Below, one piece after another: positions 9,966 to 20,880 of a stretch of 64,000 nt of DNA. Positions within the stretch are counted from its first letter, which is position 1, and every line of letters begins with the position of its first letter. The position numbers and the translations under genes are program-made. Source of the DNA: Lepus europaeus (lineage: Eukaryota > Chordata > Mammalia > Lagomorpha > Leporidae); contig NC_084850.1 in NCBI RefSeq assembly GCF_033115175.1, forward strand, positions 20,553,218-20,617,217. The letters run 5' to 3'. The notes beneath the pieces were generated by a model, which was not told the DNA's origin, ran no database searches, and was given only the letters and a program-made list of their open reading frames with translations.

Positions 9966-10225
9966 AGGTTGGAAAGGGTTAATGGATTGAGGTTTTTGTT
10001 CTTTTAGGTAAGGCCAGTGGTAGCCAAAGGCATTTTTTTTCTTCCCCCTCCTAGTGAGGACAGCATTGAATTGTAAATGGAGAGGAAAAAAGCAGTCCTA
10101 GGGACTAGTCTCCCTAGAGTATCTAGCTGTGGCCTGCACGGGTGCAACAGGCTACACTGACTGGAAGAGAGTGCAGAGAAAGGCCATGGTCCCCCATCTA
10201 CAGGGAAGACCACGCATGCTGGGGC

Positions 10226-11650
10226 CTAGCAGGACTGGCTGTGGGGTTGGTAGGCAGGCTGTTTAGAAGATGGCGGCGGGCGATTCAAGGGAGGGGAATA
10301 ACCATAAAGGGGTGGCCACATGGGCAGAATTGGAGGCGCAGTGCATTGAGGCAGTGCTGGGCTTTTAGGGGTTGCTGCCACACCTGAAAGCTCCACCTTA
10401 GTTTTAACTGCCTCTGGGGATTTCTGAGCCTCCCTCAGGCCAGCGCAGGCCTTCAGATGATTAGCATTCATTCCTTCCCAAACAAGCATTTTAACAAACT
10501 GATCCCGAAGGTCCCCAGCCAGTAACTTACAACGGAGACTGTGTTCGACCCTAACTACAAAATCTGGCAATGACTTTCCTGGCTTTTGTCGCACCCCCGC
10601 GATGGGAGATTCTGTGGGCCCCTCATCCAGCTTGTACCAAGCATTAAGTCCTGCCTGCCTCACTTGTTCATGGTATGGAGCAGGTAGCACAGCTTGCTGG
10701 ATCCCAGTAGAGAACCCTTCCCCCATCCCAGCCAGCATAGCATATGTAATAGGGATAGCTGGCTGGGTTGCTTGGTTGGCTTCCGCTCTCACCCGGCACT
10801 CCTCCTTAAAGAAGGCGCACCACTTTATGAACTGGAAACTCGCGGGGACTGCCTTGGCCACATCCAACCAGTCCTTGGGGATGCATGGGTGATAGGCTAT
10901 ATCTTGTAGCAATGTTTGTGCCCAGGGGGAATCTGGCCCGTCTTCCACCACTGCCTTGCGAAGCTCCTTTAAGTCCTTCCCTTCCCAGGGATACCACTCC
11001 AGAGCCCTGTTGCCACCTGGAGCTAAATTAACAGGGTAGGCCTGAGGCAGCAGGTTCCCTGGCCCAGAGTTCACTTCCCTATGCTGCTTTATGTCCACCG
11101 GATAAGCTTCCACAAAGGTCGCCTCATTTCTCCTCTCCCCTCCTGGGCAATCATAAGTGCCCAGATCACAAAGCTCCCTCCGTGGCTCTACATAGGGGGA
11201 GGCCCCCTCTGCCCCGGGGAGGTATGGGGGTGGTCCCGGCCCTTCTAGGGTGGATGGGCTAGGCGGGACGATTTTTACTTTTGTTTTTACCTCAACAGTT
11301 CGTGCCTCCACAGGCTCTCTGCATTCCTGATCAAACTTAGCCCATTTTCTCTCCCCGCCATCTTCCTCTGAGGCTTTAGGCTCTCCCAAGTCTTGCACTT
11401 CCTCTTTCTCCCTCCCGCCCTCCGAAGCTAGGGTTATAGCGTCTGGGTGGAAGGATGCTTTAAGGGCTGTATCAAAATGTCTCTCCCTCTTAAGGGTGAG
11501 TTTTTCCACCCATGACCAAGTGTTCCAAGAAAAGAGATTGGCCGTCTGAACCCAAAGGGCCAAGGTTATGACAGCTACCCAGACACTTTTTAACATATAG
11601 TGTAAGGCCTTTAAGGCCAGGTCCTTTTGGGACGAAACTGCATAAACCAT
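10226..11650 (-). CDS. gag: ERV Gag polyprotein, open but lacking zinc knuckles
   Basis: An uninterrupted frame runs from the ATG at 11650 to TAG at 10226 (474 codons). It also stays open upstream through the leader and LTR. The first ~60 residues have a matrix-like pattern (LALKALHYMLK). An acidic, Pro-rich middle follows. From about residue 260 a class II capsid is seen: LKELRKAV, WLDVAKAV, FIKWCAFFKEEC and ITYAMLAGMGEGF, as in IAP and type D viruses. The major homology region is near PGKSLPDFVVRVEHSL. The frame ends just after a Pro-rich stretch, before any CCHC knuckle. Residue 2 is Val, so the usual myristoylated Gly is absent. An alternative ATG at 11710 abuts the primer site. It might still make a truncated Gag. 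Confidence 0.85.
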   Translation of the reverse strand: MVYAVSSQKDLALKALHYMLKSVWVAVITLALWVQTANLFSWNTWSWVEKLTLKRERHFDTALKASFHPDAITLASEGGREKEEVQDLGEPKASEEDGGERKWAKFDQECREPVEARTVEVKTKVKIVPPSPSTLEGPGPPPYLPGAEGASPYVEPRRELCDLGTYDCPGGERRNEATFVEAYPVDIKQHREVNSGPGNLLPQAYPVNLAPGGNRALEWYPWEGKDLKELRKAVVEDGPDSPWAQTLLQDIAYHPCIPKDWLDVAKAVPASFQFIKWCAFFKEECRVRAEANQATQPAIPITYAMLAGMGEGFSTGIQQAVLPAPYHEQVRQAGLNAWYKLDEGPTESPIAGVRQKPGKSLPDFVVRVEHSLRCKLLAGDLRDQFVKMLVWEGMNANHLKACAGLREAQKSPEAVKTKVELSGVAATPKSPALPQCTAPPILPMWPPLYGYSPPLNRPPPSSKQPAYQPHSQSC

Positions 11651-11710
11651 ACTAAGGTTTTCACTTACCCTGAGAGACCGCTTAGCCTCGGCCGAAAAGT
11701 AACTGTTCAT

Positions 11711-11728
11711 GCCCCACGTTGGGCGCCA
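11711..11728 (-). promoter_or_regulatory. Primer binding site, tRNA-Lys(1,2) type
   Basis: In provirus sense the 18 bases TGGCGCCCAACGTGGGGC follow the 5' LTR after a 2-base TC spacer. This matches the tRNA-Lys1,2 primer site known from type D betaretroviruses. It fixes the provirus orientation and supports a betaretroviral (class II) assignment. Confidence 0.95.
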
Positions 11729-11730
11729 GA

Positions 11731-12217
11731 TGTTGGGTCTTAGTCCACCCGTACAAGGAGGGACTGGGTCCGAGGAAAGGTAAGTGCGCCGCTCGCCCAT
11801 TCCCCAGCCTCCCGGTCCTGGAGACAATCAGACGCAGCGGGGAGCCAAGTCTAGCAAGGACTCATTTACTTCCTGCGAAACAGAACCTTTTATAGCACAA
11901 AACTGCAGAGTCATTGGGGCAGGGCTAAGGACCAATCAATCACTTACACAGTCACCTTACGGGGGGATTTCTATAGGACTAGCTCTATGTCTATACACTT
12001 GTTACTAGTTTTGTTACCTTCCCTGATGTTGCGCAGCCAGTTAGTTTTAGTGGTAAACAACTTTGGATTCCGCCCATCTTACTTCCTCTGGGCGCCATCT
12101 TACTTGGCTCCGCGTGGCTTCATTCCGCGCAGCTCGGGCGGGGGCACCCTGGAGCAGCTGCGCATGCGGAGCCCCCGGGCCTGGCCTGGCCTGGCCTGGC
12201 CGCGCTCATGCCCCACA
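11731..12217 (-). repeat. 5' LTR of the class II ERV
   Basis: This 487-bp LTR is bounded by TG and CA and pairs with 6874-7360. The TATAAAAGG box is at about 11886-11894. The U3 starts with the AGGCC pentamer run near 12178-12200. The external GCCTGA duplication follows at 12218. Confidence 0.95.
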
Positions 12218-12223
12218 GCCTGA

Positions 12224-13220
12224 GGAATATCCTGGCTCTGGAGAGGGATTGAGGGCTGATTGAGCTGCTTGAGGACACCAGTGCAGGGGTGCATGGCCCC
12301 ATACTACTGCAGGCCACAATCCTGGGCCCAGGAACCCTCCACCTCCAGCCTATAGGAGTTGCTAATGAGCTGGGCCTAGGGGGTGGGCAGGGTCAGAGGG
12401 CAGCCTTGGGGTACCACCACTGCCCCTCCATGCTCACCATGGTCCATGCTGATATCCGTGGCAGGTAGGAGAGGATGGGCATATCTATCTGCTCACAGGG
12501 GCTGGGCAGGGTCCTGTGCAGCGGGTCCAGGACCCGACTGGGGGGTGACCCTGCTACACAAATGCTCCCGTGGGTTCAACACACACCAGCCCCACTGCCT
12601 GTTTAGGCTCTGGCCCACACAGGACCAGCACCATCCTCTGCTCCCAGGAGAGAGGAAGACTGGGAACACCAGATGGGACACAGCGAAGACAGAGGACGGG
12701 GCTCAAGATTCCTCCATGTGCATGGGGGGAAACTGAGGCACAGGTTGGGACAGGACAGAGCGTGGGCTTTGAGGCTGAGGGCCAGGGGCAGAGCAGCAGT
12801 TGGAGTGGCCTGGGTGACAGTCTGGGCCTCAGTTTCCCCACTGGTGCAGATCCTCCTCTCAGGATCCCCCAGCCCACACTGGCAAATGTGCCTCTGGCCT
12901 CACCAGCAGCCCGAGTATGGTTTTTTTACCCTGGGCCCTGATGCAGGCAGCGATTGCCCCTGCCCTGCCCATATTTCCAGGTCTCGGCACCCCCTGAGGC
13001 CCCAGCATGGATGGGGCGAGGGGTAGGGGAAGTCATTGGAGTCCTGGGGCCTGAGGATCTCTCCCTGCCCACCTCCACTTCCCTCCATCGCCCACACTTT
13101 CTCTCATCTCCTTCTGTCCATCCAGTCTGTCCGTCTCTGTCCCTGCCTCACAGAGTGTCCACAGCTCTCTTGTTACAACACTTGATTTCCTTTATTTATA
13201 AAGGCAGACAGACACACAGA
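12224..13220. repeat. Tandem segmental duplication, unit 2, second part
   Basis: Continuation of unit 2 beyond the provirus, homologous to about 1985-3110. It ends at an inverted old CSINE at about 13190. I see no conserved coding frame. Confidence 0.75.
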
Positions 13221-13515
13221 GTGAGGGATGTCTCCCACCCGCTGGTTCACTCTCCAGGTGTCTGCAGTGGCCGCAGTTGTGTCAGGCCAAGTCATGAGAC
13301 CAGAACCCCATCCGGGTCTCCCGTGTGGGTGGGTGGGTGGCAGGGACCCAAGCCCTTGAGTCATTGCCTGCTGCCTCCCCGGCTGCACATTAGCAAGAAG
13401 CTACAATATGATGCAGCGCTGGGACAAGAACTCAGGCACTGTAGTGTGGGACTGTGGGCGTCCCAACCAGCACCAGGACCTCTGTGCCAAATGCCCGGCC
13501 CTCCCCTCCCTCTAG
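13190..13515 (-). mobile_element. Old CSINE, inverted
   Basis: TTTATTTATAAAGGCAGACA near 13190 is an inverted C-repeat tail. It is followed by CTGGTTCACTC, GGGTCTCCCGTGTGGGTG and GCACATTAGC-type text, all diverged. A similar remnant occurs at the matching end of unit 1 (about 3056), so it may predate the duplication. Confidence 0.7.
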
Positions 13516-13542
13516 CTAAAATGGGAAGTAAGAGTGCAGGTG

Positions 13543-13850
13543 TTGGGGACCCAAGCTGTGGCATAGCAGGTAAATTCACTGCCTACACTGCAAGCATCCC
13601 ATATGGGTGCTGGATTGAGTCCTGGCTGCTCCGCTTCTGATCCAACTCACTACTAAATTATCTGGAAAACAGGGGAAGGCGGTCCAAGTGCTTGGATCCT
13701 GGCACCCACGTGGGCGACCTGGAAGAAGCTCCCGGCTTTGGCTTGGAGCAGCCCCAGTCATTGCAGTCATTTGGCGAGTGAATCAGTGGATGGAAGATCT
13801 CTCTCTCTAACTCTGCCTTTCAAATAAAAATAAAATAAATCTTAAAAAGA
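13543..13850 (+). mobile_element. CSINE, diverged
   Basis: Head GGGACCCAAGCTGTGGCATAG, middle CATCCCATATGGG, and tail CTTTCAAATAAAAATAAAATAAA show a sense copy of the older C-repeat subfamily. Confidence 0.9.
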
Positions 13851-14164
13851 GAAGCTATCAATTTATTTTTCTTTGATTGACATAGAATTAACTAAAGGCT
13901 GCCACTCTCCGTGGTCTACTTCCCAGACACCAGAAGGAAGAAGAGCAAGCTGGGCAGCAGGAGCAATGTAAAGATATCCCTGTCATTTCTCTACATGAGC
14001 AAGCTTCTGAGTAATAAAGGTTAATTTATAAAATAGCAAAAAAAAAAAATCCAAATGTTAGAACTACAAAGGACTGCAAGACATGAATATTTAAAATAAA
14101 ATTGTCTGTGCCTTTAAAATTTGAAATGAAATTACAAAAGGACTTTGAAAAACATGAAAGGTCA

Positions 14165-14498
14165 TGGCTGGGGCTGTGGCATAGCAGGTAAAGCCGCTGC
14201 CTGCAATGCTTGCATCCAATAAGAGCGCTGGTTCGAGTCCCAGGTGCTCCACTTTCGATCCAGCTCTCTGCTATGGCTGGGGAAAGCAGTAGAAGATGGC
14301 CCAAGTCCTTGGGCCTCTGCACCCGCGTGGGAGACCTGGAAGAAACTCCTAGCTCCTGGTTTCAGATCAGCCCCACTCTGGCCGTTATAGCCATTTAGGG
14401 ATTGAACAAGAAGATGGAAGACCACTCTCTTTCCCTCTGCCTCTGCCTCTCTGTAACTCTGCCTTTCAAGTAAATAAATAAATCTTTTTTAAAAAAAC
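14165..14498 (+). mobile_element. CSINE, diverged
   Basis: Head GGCTGGGGCTGTGGCATAG and a tail of AAATAAATAAATC. An open minus-strand frame across it (about 14162-14425) is a repeat shadow. Confidence 0.9.
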
Positions 14499-14587
14499 AC
14501 AAAAGGCAGAAAACTGAGAAGCAATAATTTAACAAAGCTATATGCTCTACCAGAATGTATTCAACAAAAATTAAAGTTGGCAAAACA

Positions 14588-14682
14588 GAGAGAAGAGCAG
14601 TCAGGACTGGAACTGGCGCCCATATGGGATGCTGGCGCTTCAGGCCGGGCTTTAACCCACTGCACCACAGTGCCGGCCCCCT
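14588..14682 (-). mobile_element. CSINE fragment, inverted, head only
   Basis: CTGGCGCCCATATGGGATGC and CACTGCACCACAGTGCCGGC match the inverted head of a C repeat. The 3' half is absent. Confidence 0.85.
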
Positions 14683-15623
14683 TTTGGTATTTTTCTAAAA
14701 TGTGCACAGCTGTATTTTACTTGAGGGCTCTTTGTAGTGGGTTGTTATACTGTACTCTATATTTTGGACAGCACATGAAGTCTGCCAGTGTAGTTAATAA
14801 AACATGACTTCGTTTACTTAAAGTTTCTTGCTGTGAAAAAGAACTCCCTATTTGTGAGTTCCTTTATTTATGATCCTGAAACCAAAATGTATAATGTACA
14901 GTTTTTATAACTGTACCTGATCTAATACAAACAAAAACGTTGGTTACTTAAAAAGAATGATACCCTTGTACTGTGAGACCTCAGAGGTTTGTTCTCTCTC
15001 TTTCCCCCAGCCCCTCCAATTGTATGGTCCAGAGCTTCTTTTTTGCTTACTGAAATAAAACTTCACTTCTCTCACCTTCATGTCCTGTCTGTACATCAGT
15101 ATCCACACCAGGATGTGAAATTGGACTCAGCTCAGCGGTTTTCCCACAACATTGCCAGGCCTGTGCCATCATCCAGTGCACTCCTGGCCATGCAAAATAA
15201 GAAGTTCAGATTGAGCTGCAGGTAGTTACCATGGACCACTTCTCTACTTCGACTCAGTAACTTTGGATTGTGTTGAATTTATGCCCTAGTCCTTAGTTGG
15301 TTCATGGCCCCAGGTGAACCAGGCTTTACCTGAACTGAATGCAACAGAAATACTGAACTGCTGTCTTGTTCATGAGGACTAAATTGGTTTTTTATTTGAA
15401 CCACAAGCTTTCCAGAGGTAAGAGAAAAGACAAGCCGGGCATCACAAGGTGTTGTTGTTACACCACCATTCGCACTTGGGTGAGAGCAACTGCCATCCAA
15501 ATACAGCATGGCTGAGTAGTATTCACTGTGTCTGCATTAATCTGATCACATCTTCATGGTATGTATCTGTCCAGAAGCTTATCTCTCCCCTGAATAAAGT
15601 GTTCAAAAAGTAGTAACTATACA

Positions 15624-15940
15624 GGGCCAGGTGCTGTGGCATAGCAGATAAAGCCTCCGTCTGCAGTGCCAGCATCCCATATGGGCTCCTATCCAAGTCC
15701 CGGCTTCTTTACCTCATATTCAGCTCCCTACTAATGGCCTGGGAAAGCAGCAGAGGACAGGCCATGTGCTTGAGACCCTGCATCCACATGGGAGGCCCAG
15801 AAGAAGCTCCTGGGTACTGGCTTCAGATGAACCCAGCTCTAGCCATTGTGGCCATTTGAGGAGTGAACAAGCAGAAATCTCGCTCTCTCTCTGTCTCTTA
15901 ATTCTTCCCGTCGAATAAATAACAAATCTTTTTTTTAAAG
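15624..15940 (+). mobile_element. CSINE, diverged
   Basis: Head GGGCCAGGTGCTGTGGCATAG to tail AATAAATAACAAATC. It lies beside the exon 5 remnant of the broken CT55 copy. Confidence 0.9.
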
Positions 15941-15989
15941 TCATAACTAGAAAAGCCATTGTTTCTCAAGAGCATAGAAAAGGGCTATA

Positions 15990-17370
15990 AACTATAATTA
16001 AATCTCAAAATGTCAATTTTGCTCATATAATTTTTTGTACTCTGCACATTAGTTACCACAGATCAGTGAAAACACATGATAGTTGTCTATTTGTGACTGG
16101 CTTATTTCACTAAGCATAATGATCTCTAATTGCATCGATTTTGATGCAAAAGACAGTATTTCATTCTTTTTTATAGTTGAGTAATATTCAATTGTGTATA
16201 TATACCTCAATTTCTTTATCCAGTCTTCAGTTGATGGACATCTGGGTTGATTACATATCTCAGCTATTATGAGTTGATCTACTATAAAGCTGAGGGTACA
16301 GATAACTCTTTTATATGCTGATTTCATTTTCTTTGGGTACATTTCCAGAATTGGAATGAGTTGTTCATATGGTAGATTTATGTTCAGATTTCTGAGGAAT
16401 CCCCATACCATTTTCCACAATGCCTCTACTAGTTTACATTTCCACCAACCATGTATTAGGGTACCCTTGCCTCCACATCTTTGCCAACATTTGTTATTTT
16501 TTGATTTGTTGGATGATAGCCATTTTAATTGGGTGAGGTGAAACTTCATTGTGGTTTTTATTTGTATTTCCCTGATGACTAGTGATTCTGAGCATTTTTT
16601 TTCATTTGTCTGTGGTCATTTATGTTTCATCCTTTGAAAAATTCCTGTTTATATCCTTAGCCCCTTTCTTAACTAGACTGCTTATTTTTATGTTGTTGAA
16701 TTTCTTGAGCTCCTTATACATCCTGGATATTAATCCTTTATCAGGATTAATTTATATAATTTGAAATATTTTCTCCCATTCTGTGGATTGTTTCTTTACT
16801 TTGTTGAGTACTTATTTTTTACTTGCAGAGGCTTATTTTTTATATAAAGATTTTATTTATTTATTTGAAAGTCAGGATTACAGAGAGACAACTTCCATCC
16901 TCTGGTTTACTCCTTAAATGGCAGCAGCAGCCAGAGTTGGGTCAATCTGAAGCCAGGAGCCAGGAACTTCAGCAGGCTCTCCCAGGTGGGTGCAGAAGCC
17001 CTAGGACTTGAACCATCCTCCACTGCACTTCCAGGGACATTAGCAGGGAGCTGGATCAGAAGTGCCACAGCTTGGAATCAAACCAGTGCCCATATGGGAT
17101 GCAGGAGTGGCAAATGGAGGCTTCACCTGCTACAGCACAGTGCTGCCCCTGCATAAACTTCTTATCTTGATGTAATTCCATTTATCTATTTTTTGCCTTT
17201 ATTTCCTGTGCTTCTGAGGTCTTATCCAAGAAGTCTTTGCCTATACCAATATCTTGCAGTGGTTCCCCTATATTTTCCTCTAGAAATTTGATGGTTTCAG
17301 GTCTTAGATTTAGATCCCTGCTCGATGTGATTTGATTTTTGTATATGGCAGAGGTTTTGAGGGAGAACAT
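15990..17370 (-). mobile_element. L1 fragment, inverted, ORF2 end and 3' region
   Basis: A minus-strand frame at 16049-16549 translates to the L1 ORF2 C-terminal region (WWKCKLVEALWKMVWGFLRN, YPKKMKSAYKRVICT and YYSTIKKNEI). Plus-strand text at 16560-16830 and 17155-17330 is the antisense of more upstream ORF2. It is interrupted by a SINE at 16838-17152. This L1 occupies the place of lost exons 3-4 of the broken CT55 copy. Confidence 0.9.
16838..17152 (-). mobile_element. Old CSINE, inverted, within L1
   Basis: Starts with the inverted tail AAGATTTTATTTATTTATTTG and ends with CTGCTACAGCACAGTGCTG. It is strongly diverged, so it entered the L1 long ago. Confidence 0.85.
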
Positions 17371-17696
17371 TTCTTTTTTTTTTTTTTGACAGGCAGAGTG
17401 GACAGTGAGAGAGAGAGACAGAGAGAAAGGTCTTCCTTTTTGCCGTTGGTTCACCCTCCAATGGCCGCTGCGGTAGGCGCGCTGCGGCCGGCACACCGCG
17501 CTGATCCAATGGCAGGAGCCAGGTGCTTCTCCTGGTCTCCCATGGGGTGCAGGGCCAAAGAACTTGGGCCATCCTCCACTGCACTCCCTGGTCACAGCAG
17601 AGAGCTGGCCTGGAAGAGGGTCAACTGGGACAGGATCAGTGCCCCGACCGGGACTAGAACCTGGTGTGCCGGCGCCGCAAGGCAGAGGATTAGCCT
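17371..17696 (-). mobile_element. Young CSINE, inverted
   Basis: T-run then GACAGGCAGAGTGGACAGTG, and the GGCGCCGCAAGGCAGAGGAT head, close to the consensus of other young copies here. About 18 bases of the 5' end are missing. Confidence 0.92.
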
Positions 17697-19848
17697 AGTC
17701 TGATTGGGAGAAAATCGAGGCATCAAATGGAGAAAATGAGTCTTGTGTTGAGTCATGGAATAAGAGAGAGTTTCCCTGTTCAATGTGAGCAGGGGCAGGA
17801 GCCAGGAGGCATAGAGGAGCAACACACAAAACCTAGAGGAATGGGCAGGTAAACCATGACATAAGAATCAGAACCAGGGAACCAGGGAACAGAACTATGA
17901 GAGAAATGTTGAAAAGAATCACTTGAAATTGGACACAGAGGAAAAAAAAGACAAGTCAAATTGTTGTTTAATGAAATGCTTCTGGAAAGGCATTCAACTA
18001 GTTTTGATAACTGGAGGTGAAATTCTGTGTATTTAAAACCACTTAACCACAACAAGCAAGACATGATCATTATGGAAGAGCTACAGAAACAGCTAAACAC
18101 AAAGCAATTCCTTATAATCCATAATTCTATTACTAGAGAAAACTATTGTCTATATTTTAGCATTTGCCCAGCTTCTAATGTTTTTGTGTGTCCCTTGAAT
18201 ATACCTATGACTATTGGCCATATATTTTAGGGGTGGGGACCATCCAGTCTGTGGTCAATATAAGTCCCACAAAACCGTTTGGTCTGGCCCTGCCAAGGCA
18301 ACCTCAGGCAGGACTAAAAACTCAGAAAATCTATAGCAGACTAGTTTTGTTGGTAATTTTGTATGGCCCTGATGGCTTGTGAATGATGTTATAAATACCC
18401 ACATGGCCCTTGGCAAAGAACAGTGCCCCACCACTGCACTAGAAAGAATGATGAAGAAAATCCATGTTATAAAACAGAAGTCACCACAAAGAAGAAGAAT
18501 CTGCATTGGGAAAGAAGAACCTACATTTCCAGGAGTGAGGCTTCAAACACCCCTCCATCTCTCCTTTGTAGGTCACATTCAAATGTGTGGATTTATCAGG
18601 AACAGCAAGCGTGAAAGCCCACGGGAATAAGAGACTGCCTCCAAGCTAAGTCTTACTTGGAAGGATTTTAGCTCTTCAGACAGCTCACTTTCTTCCACAC
18701 TGGCCGTACCTTTCTGCCACATCTCAGTGGCATCCTGCCCTTCTCATCACTATTGAAGCAAAAGGACTCACCCATTGTGCCATGCTCAGAAGAACTTGCC
18801 ACTGCTTCTGTCAGTCTTCCAAATTGCTGTCATATGTGAGATAGATGGGTCAGCAAGGTCAGCACCCTTAGGTTCAGATGCAAAAATTCATTAACAAGCC
18901 CATCTACCTTATATTCTCTTGACTCTTCATGTGTCAAATGAGGAATAAAGCAGTATCTGCAGAATACGGTTGTCAATAAATTCACACATGTATGTAATGG
19001 TTAAGGTCTATGAGCATCTTGCAGAAAGAAGCTGTTATCAATGTAGATACAAATGAAGTATGTTAAGCTTCAACTATTATTATGCCTTATGGTTATCAAA
19101 ACACAGTGAAAAATTGCATCTCCGTCTTCCTTCTCATCTCCTAGACAAAGCATTCAAAGACACCTAGAGATCTGTTGTTGGCCCCAAACTGCACAAGCAA
19201 ACCAGGTAGGTAGCTTTTGTGATCTGATTCCAGCAACTGGGCCACAAAAGCAGTCCACTGGTCTCCAAAGGAAGCAGATATGTGACACAGCCACTTGCTG
19301 TCTCATATTTGCCTGTTTGTGATGCAAAACCAAATTCCTGTGCAATTGAGGGCATTTTGCTTCTGGAAAGGTAAAAAACACACCTGCAGCAGGAGGCAAG
19401 TGAGAAAAGGCAAGGGTACTGCACTCAAGGACTTTCTGTGTCAGTCCCTTCATGCCTTTGCTGAACAAGGAGTGGAGGCTTGGGGTGCAGGCAGAATTAG
19501 CTCTCCAGCACTGCTACATCTGGGACAGTGCAGGTCCCCATGCATGCATGCACAGGATGGAGCCCGCACTGTACACACCCTTTGAAGACCTGACAGGGGC
19601 CGGTGTTATGCTGTTGTGTGTAAAGCCACCACCTCTGAGGCCAGCATCCTATATGGGAGCTAGTTCATGTCCCAGCTGCTTCACTTCCAATCCACTTCTC
19701 TGCTAATGGCTTCGGAAAAGCAACAAAAGATGGCCCAAGTGCTTGGCCCCTGCCACCCACATGGAGACCTAGATGGACATCCTGCATCCTGGGCCTGGTT
19801 TGACCCTGGCCATTCAAGCCATTTGAGGAATGAACCAGCAAATGGAAG

Positions 19849-19884
<36 letters not shown>

Positions 19885-20640
19885 TTCAAATAATTAGATA
19901 TTTAAAAATAAGAAGACGTGACAGCCCTGTACCAGGGCTGTGAGAGCCACTCTGAAGAGGCCATTTGAGGGGACAATGGGACATAATGAGATGTACCTTT
20001 CAGAGACCCTGGCTGCCCCTCTGAGATTTGGTGGCCCTTGAGGTCGAAGGTTGCCACATCAAAAGCCTGCACATGGTCTCTTCTACAGCTTAGGCCTGGA
20101 TACTGCACAAAGTGTATGATTCAGGAGGCATCCTCTCTCGTTCTGGTCACAGAAGCCTTCAGGAACCTGTTTCCTGCTCTCCTTCAGCCTCTGCTGGAGG
20201 AGATGCAGCCTCAAAGTGGCTGTGTCTGAAGTGATGTGGGAATAGCTTGAAGAACCAGGTAGCCATGATAGCAGGTCTGGTGCACCACTCACACTGCACC
20301 TCCCGTCGCTGCCTCAAAACGTGTGACCTGCACCCTCACACCATGCAGCCAATGGTGCAGCTGCCAATAGGAGTAAGTGAGAAGACACATGTGGCTCCTC
20401 CCATCCAAACTGATGGCACCTCTTCAAAGGTCTCAGGAATATTGCTAGGGGTAAGGGTGTGTGTTCTTGCTGAGAATCCTGGAGGTTGTTCTGGGTGTTT
20501 CCTGTTTGGGCCAGACTTACGTCTTGGAAGTGAGCCCCTGTGTGAGGCTAATAAAAACTCCATCTCTCCTTTTGGTCAGTGAGCTCTGCATCAAGAGATG
20601 AATTTTATGCCTGTGTGCAGTCTGGGTTGTGTGGTCCTGT
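17697..20640. repeat. Duplicated CT55 upstream block, copy B
   Basis: Aligns by eye with 29155-32100: GATTGGGAGAAAA near 17701 and 29161, TTCTTCCACACTGGC near 18689 and 29809, and the CTTGCTG...TTTCCTGTTTGG stretch near 20466 and 31910. SINE content differs between copies (19595 here; 30086 and 30496 there), so those inserted after duplication. Confidence 0.8.
19595..19905 (+). mobile_element. CSINE with (CT)n tract
   Basis: Sense C repeat from GGGGCCGGTGTTATG to GAATTTCAAATAATTAG. Its pyrimidine segment has expanded to about 12 CT units (19853-19880). Confidence 0.88.
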
Positions 20641-20789
20641 GTGTATGCAGTTTTAGGCATGCCTCCCTCATATTTTCTTCAATTCCCTGGACCTTGTTTA
20701 GAAGGTGGTGATCCCCTCTCCTTTATATATACACACAAAAAGGGGTTTGCTGCTTCATATACTTAAATACTTAACAAAAAACCTTCAGG

Positions 20790-20880
20790 ATTCTTCCTTT
20801 TTTACTTCCTTCCCTCCCTCCTTTCCATCTTCCCTCCCTCCCTCCCTTCCTCCCTCCCTTCCTTCCCTCTCTCTGTTTCC
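20790..20880. repeat. Pyrimidine-rich simple repeat (TTCC/TCCC)n
   Basis: About 85 bases of almost pure C and T in TTCC and CCCT units. It lies in otherwise featureless DNA (20640-21397). Confidence 0.9.

Larger units (their letters stand above)
6868..12223 (-). mobile_element. Defective class II endogenous retrovirus, 5.3 kb
   Basis: The provirus (6874-12217) reads on the minus strand. It is flanked by the 6-bp target duplication GCCTGA at 6868-6873 and 12218-12223, the length typical of class II (betaretrovirus-like) elements. The order in its own sense is 5' LTR, tRNA-Lys primer site, gag, AT-rich non-coding block, end of integrase, end of env, a CTE-like repeat region, polypurine tract, 3' LTR. 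Protease, reverse transcriptase, most of integrase, env surface subunit and most of env transmembrane subunit are missing. The two 487-bp LTRs differ at 8 positions by my count (1.6%), so insertion is fairly recent. It cannot be autonomous. The Gag capsid resembles IAP and type D viruses. Confidence 0.93.
15150..20110 (-). pseudogene. CT55: CT55 paralogue, broken tandem copy
   Basis: This is a second, decayed copy of the gene at 25749-31536. The exon 1 counterpart (ATG at 20072-20074) keeps the GTACAT donor but has a one-base deletion after about six codons. The exon 2 counterpart (about 18670-18815) aligns closely and keeps a 33-bp segment missing in the other copy, but lacks a good acceptor and reaches TAA. 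Exons 3 and 4 are not found: the interval 15623-17696 is instead filled by SINE and L1. The exon 5 counterpart (about 15470-15600) carries in-frame stops. Flanks also match (15150-15600 with 25470-25880; 17697-20640 with 29155-32100), so this is a tandem genomic duplication about 11 kb apart, not a retrocopy. Confidence 0.8.

Noticed and set aside
17701-18640. Possible retrocopy origin of the second CT55
   Set aside because: Intronic and upstream sequence is also duplicated, so it is a genomic tandem duplication.
20790-20880. Long pyrimidine tract as a possible splice or H-DNA regulatory element
   Set aside because: No exon adjoins it. It is an ordinary simple repeat.
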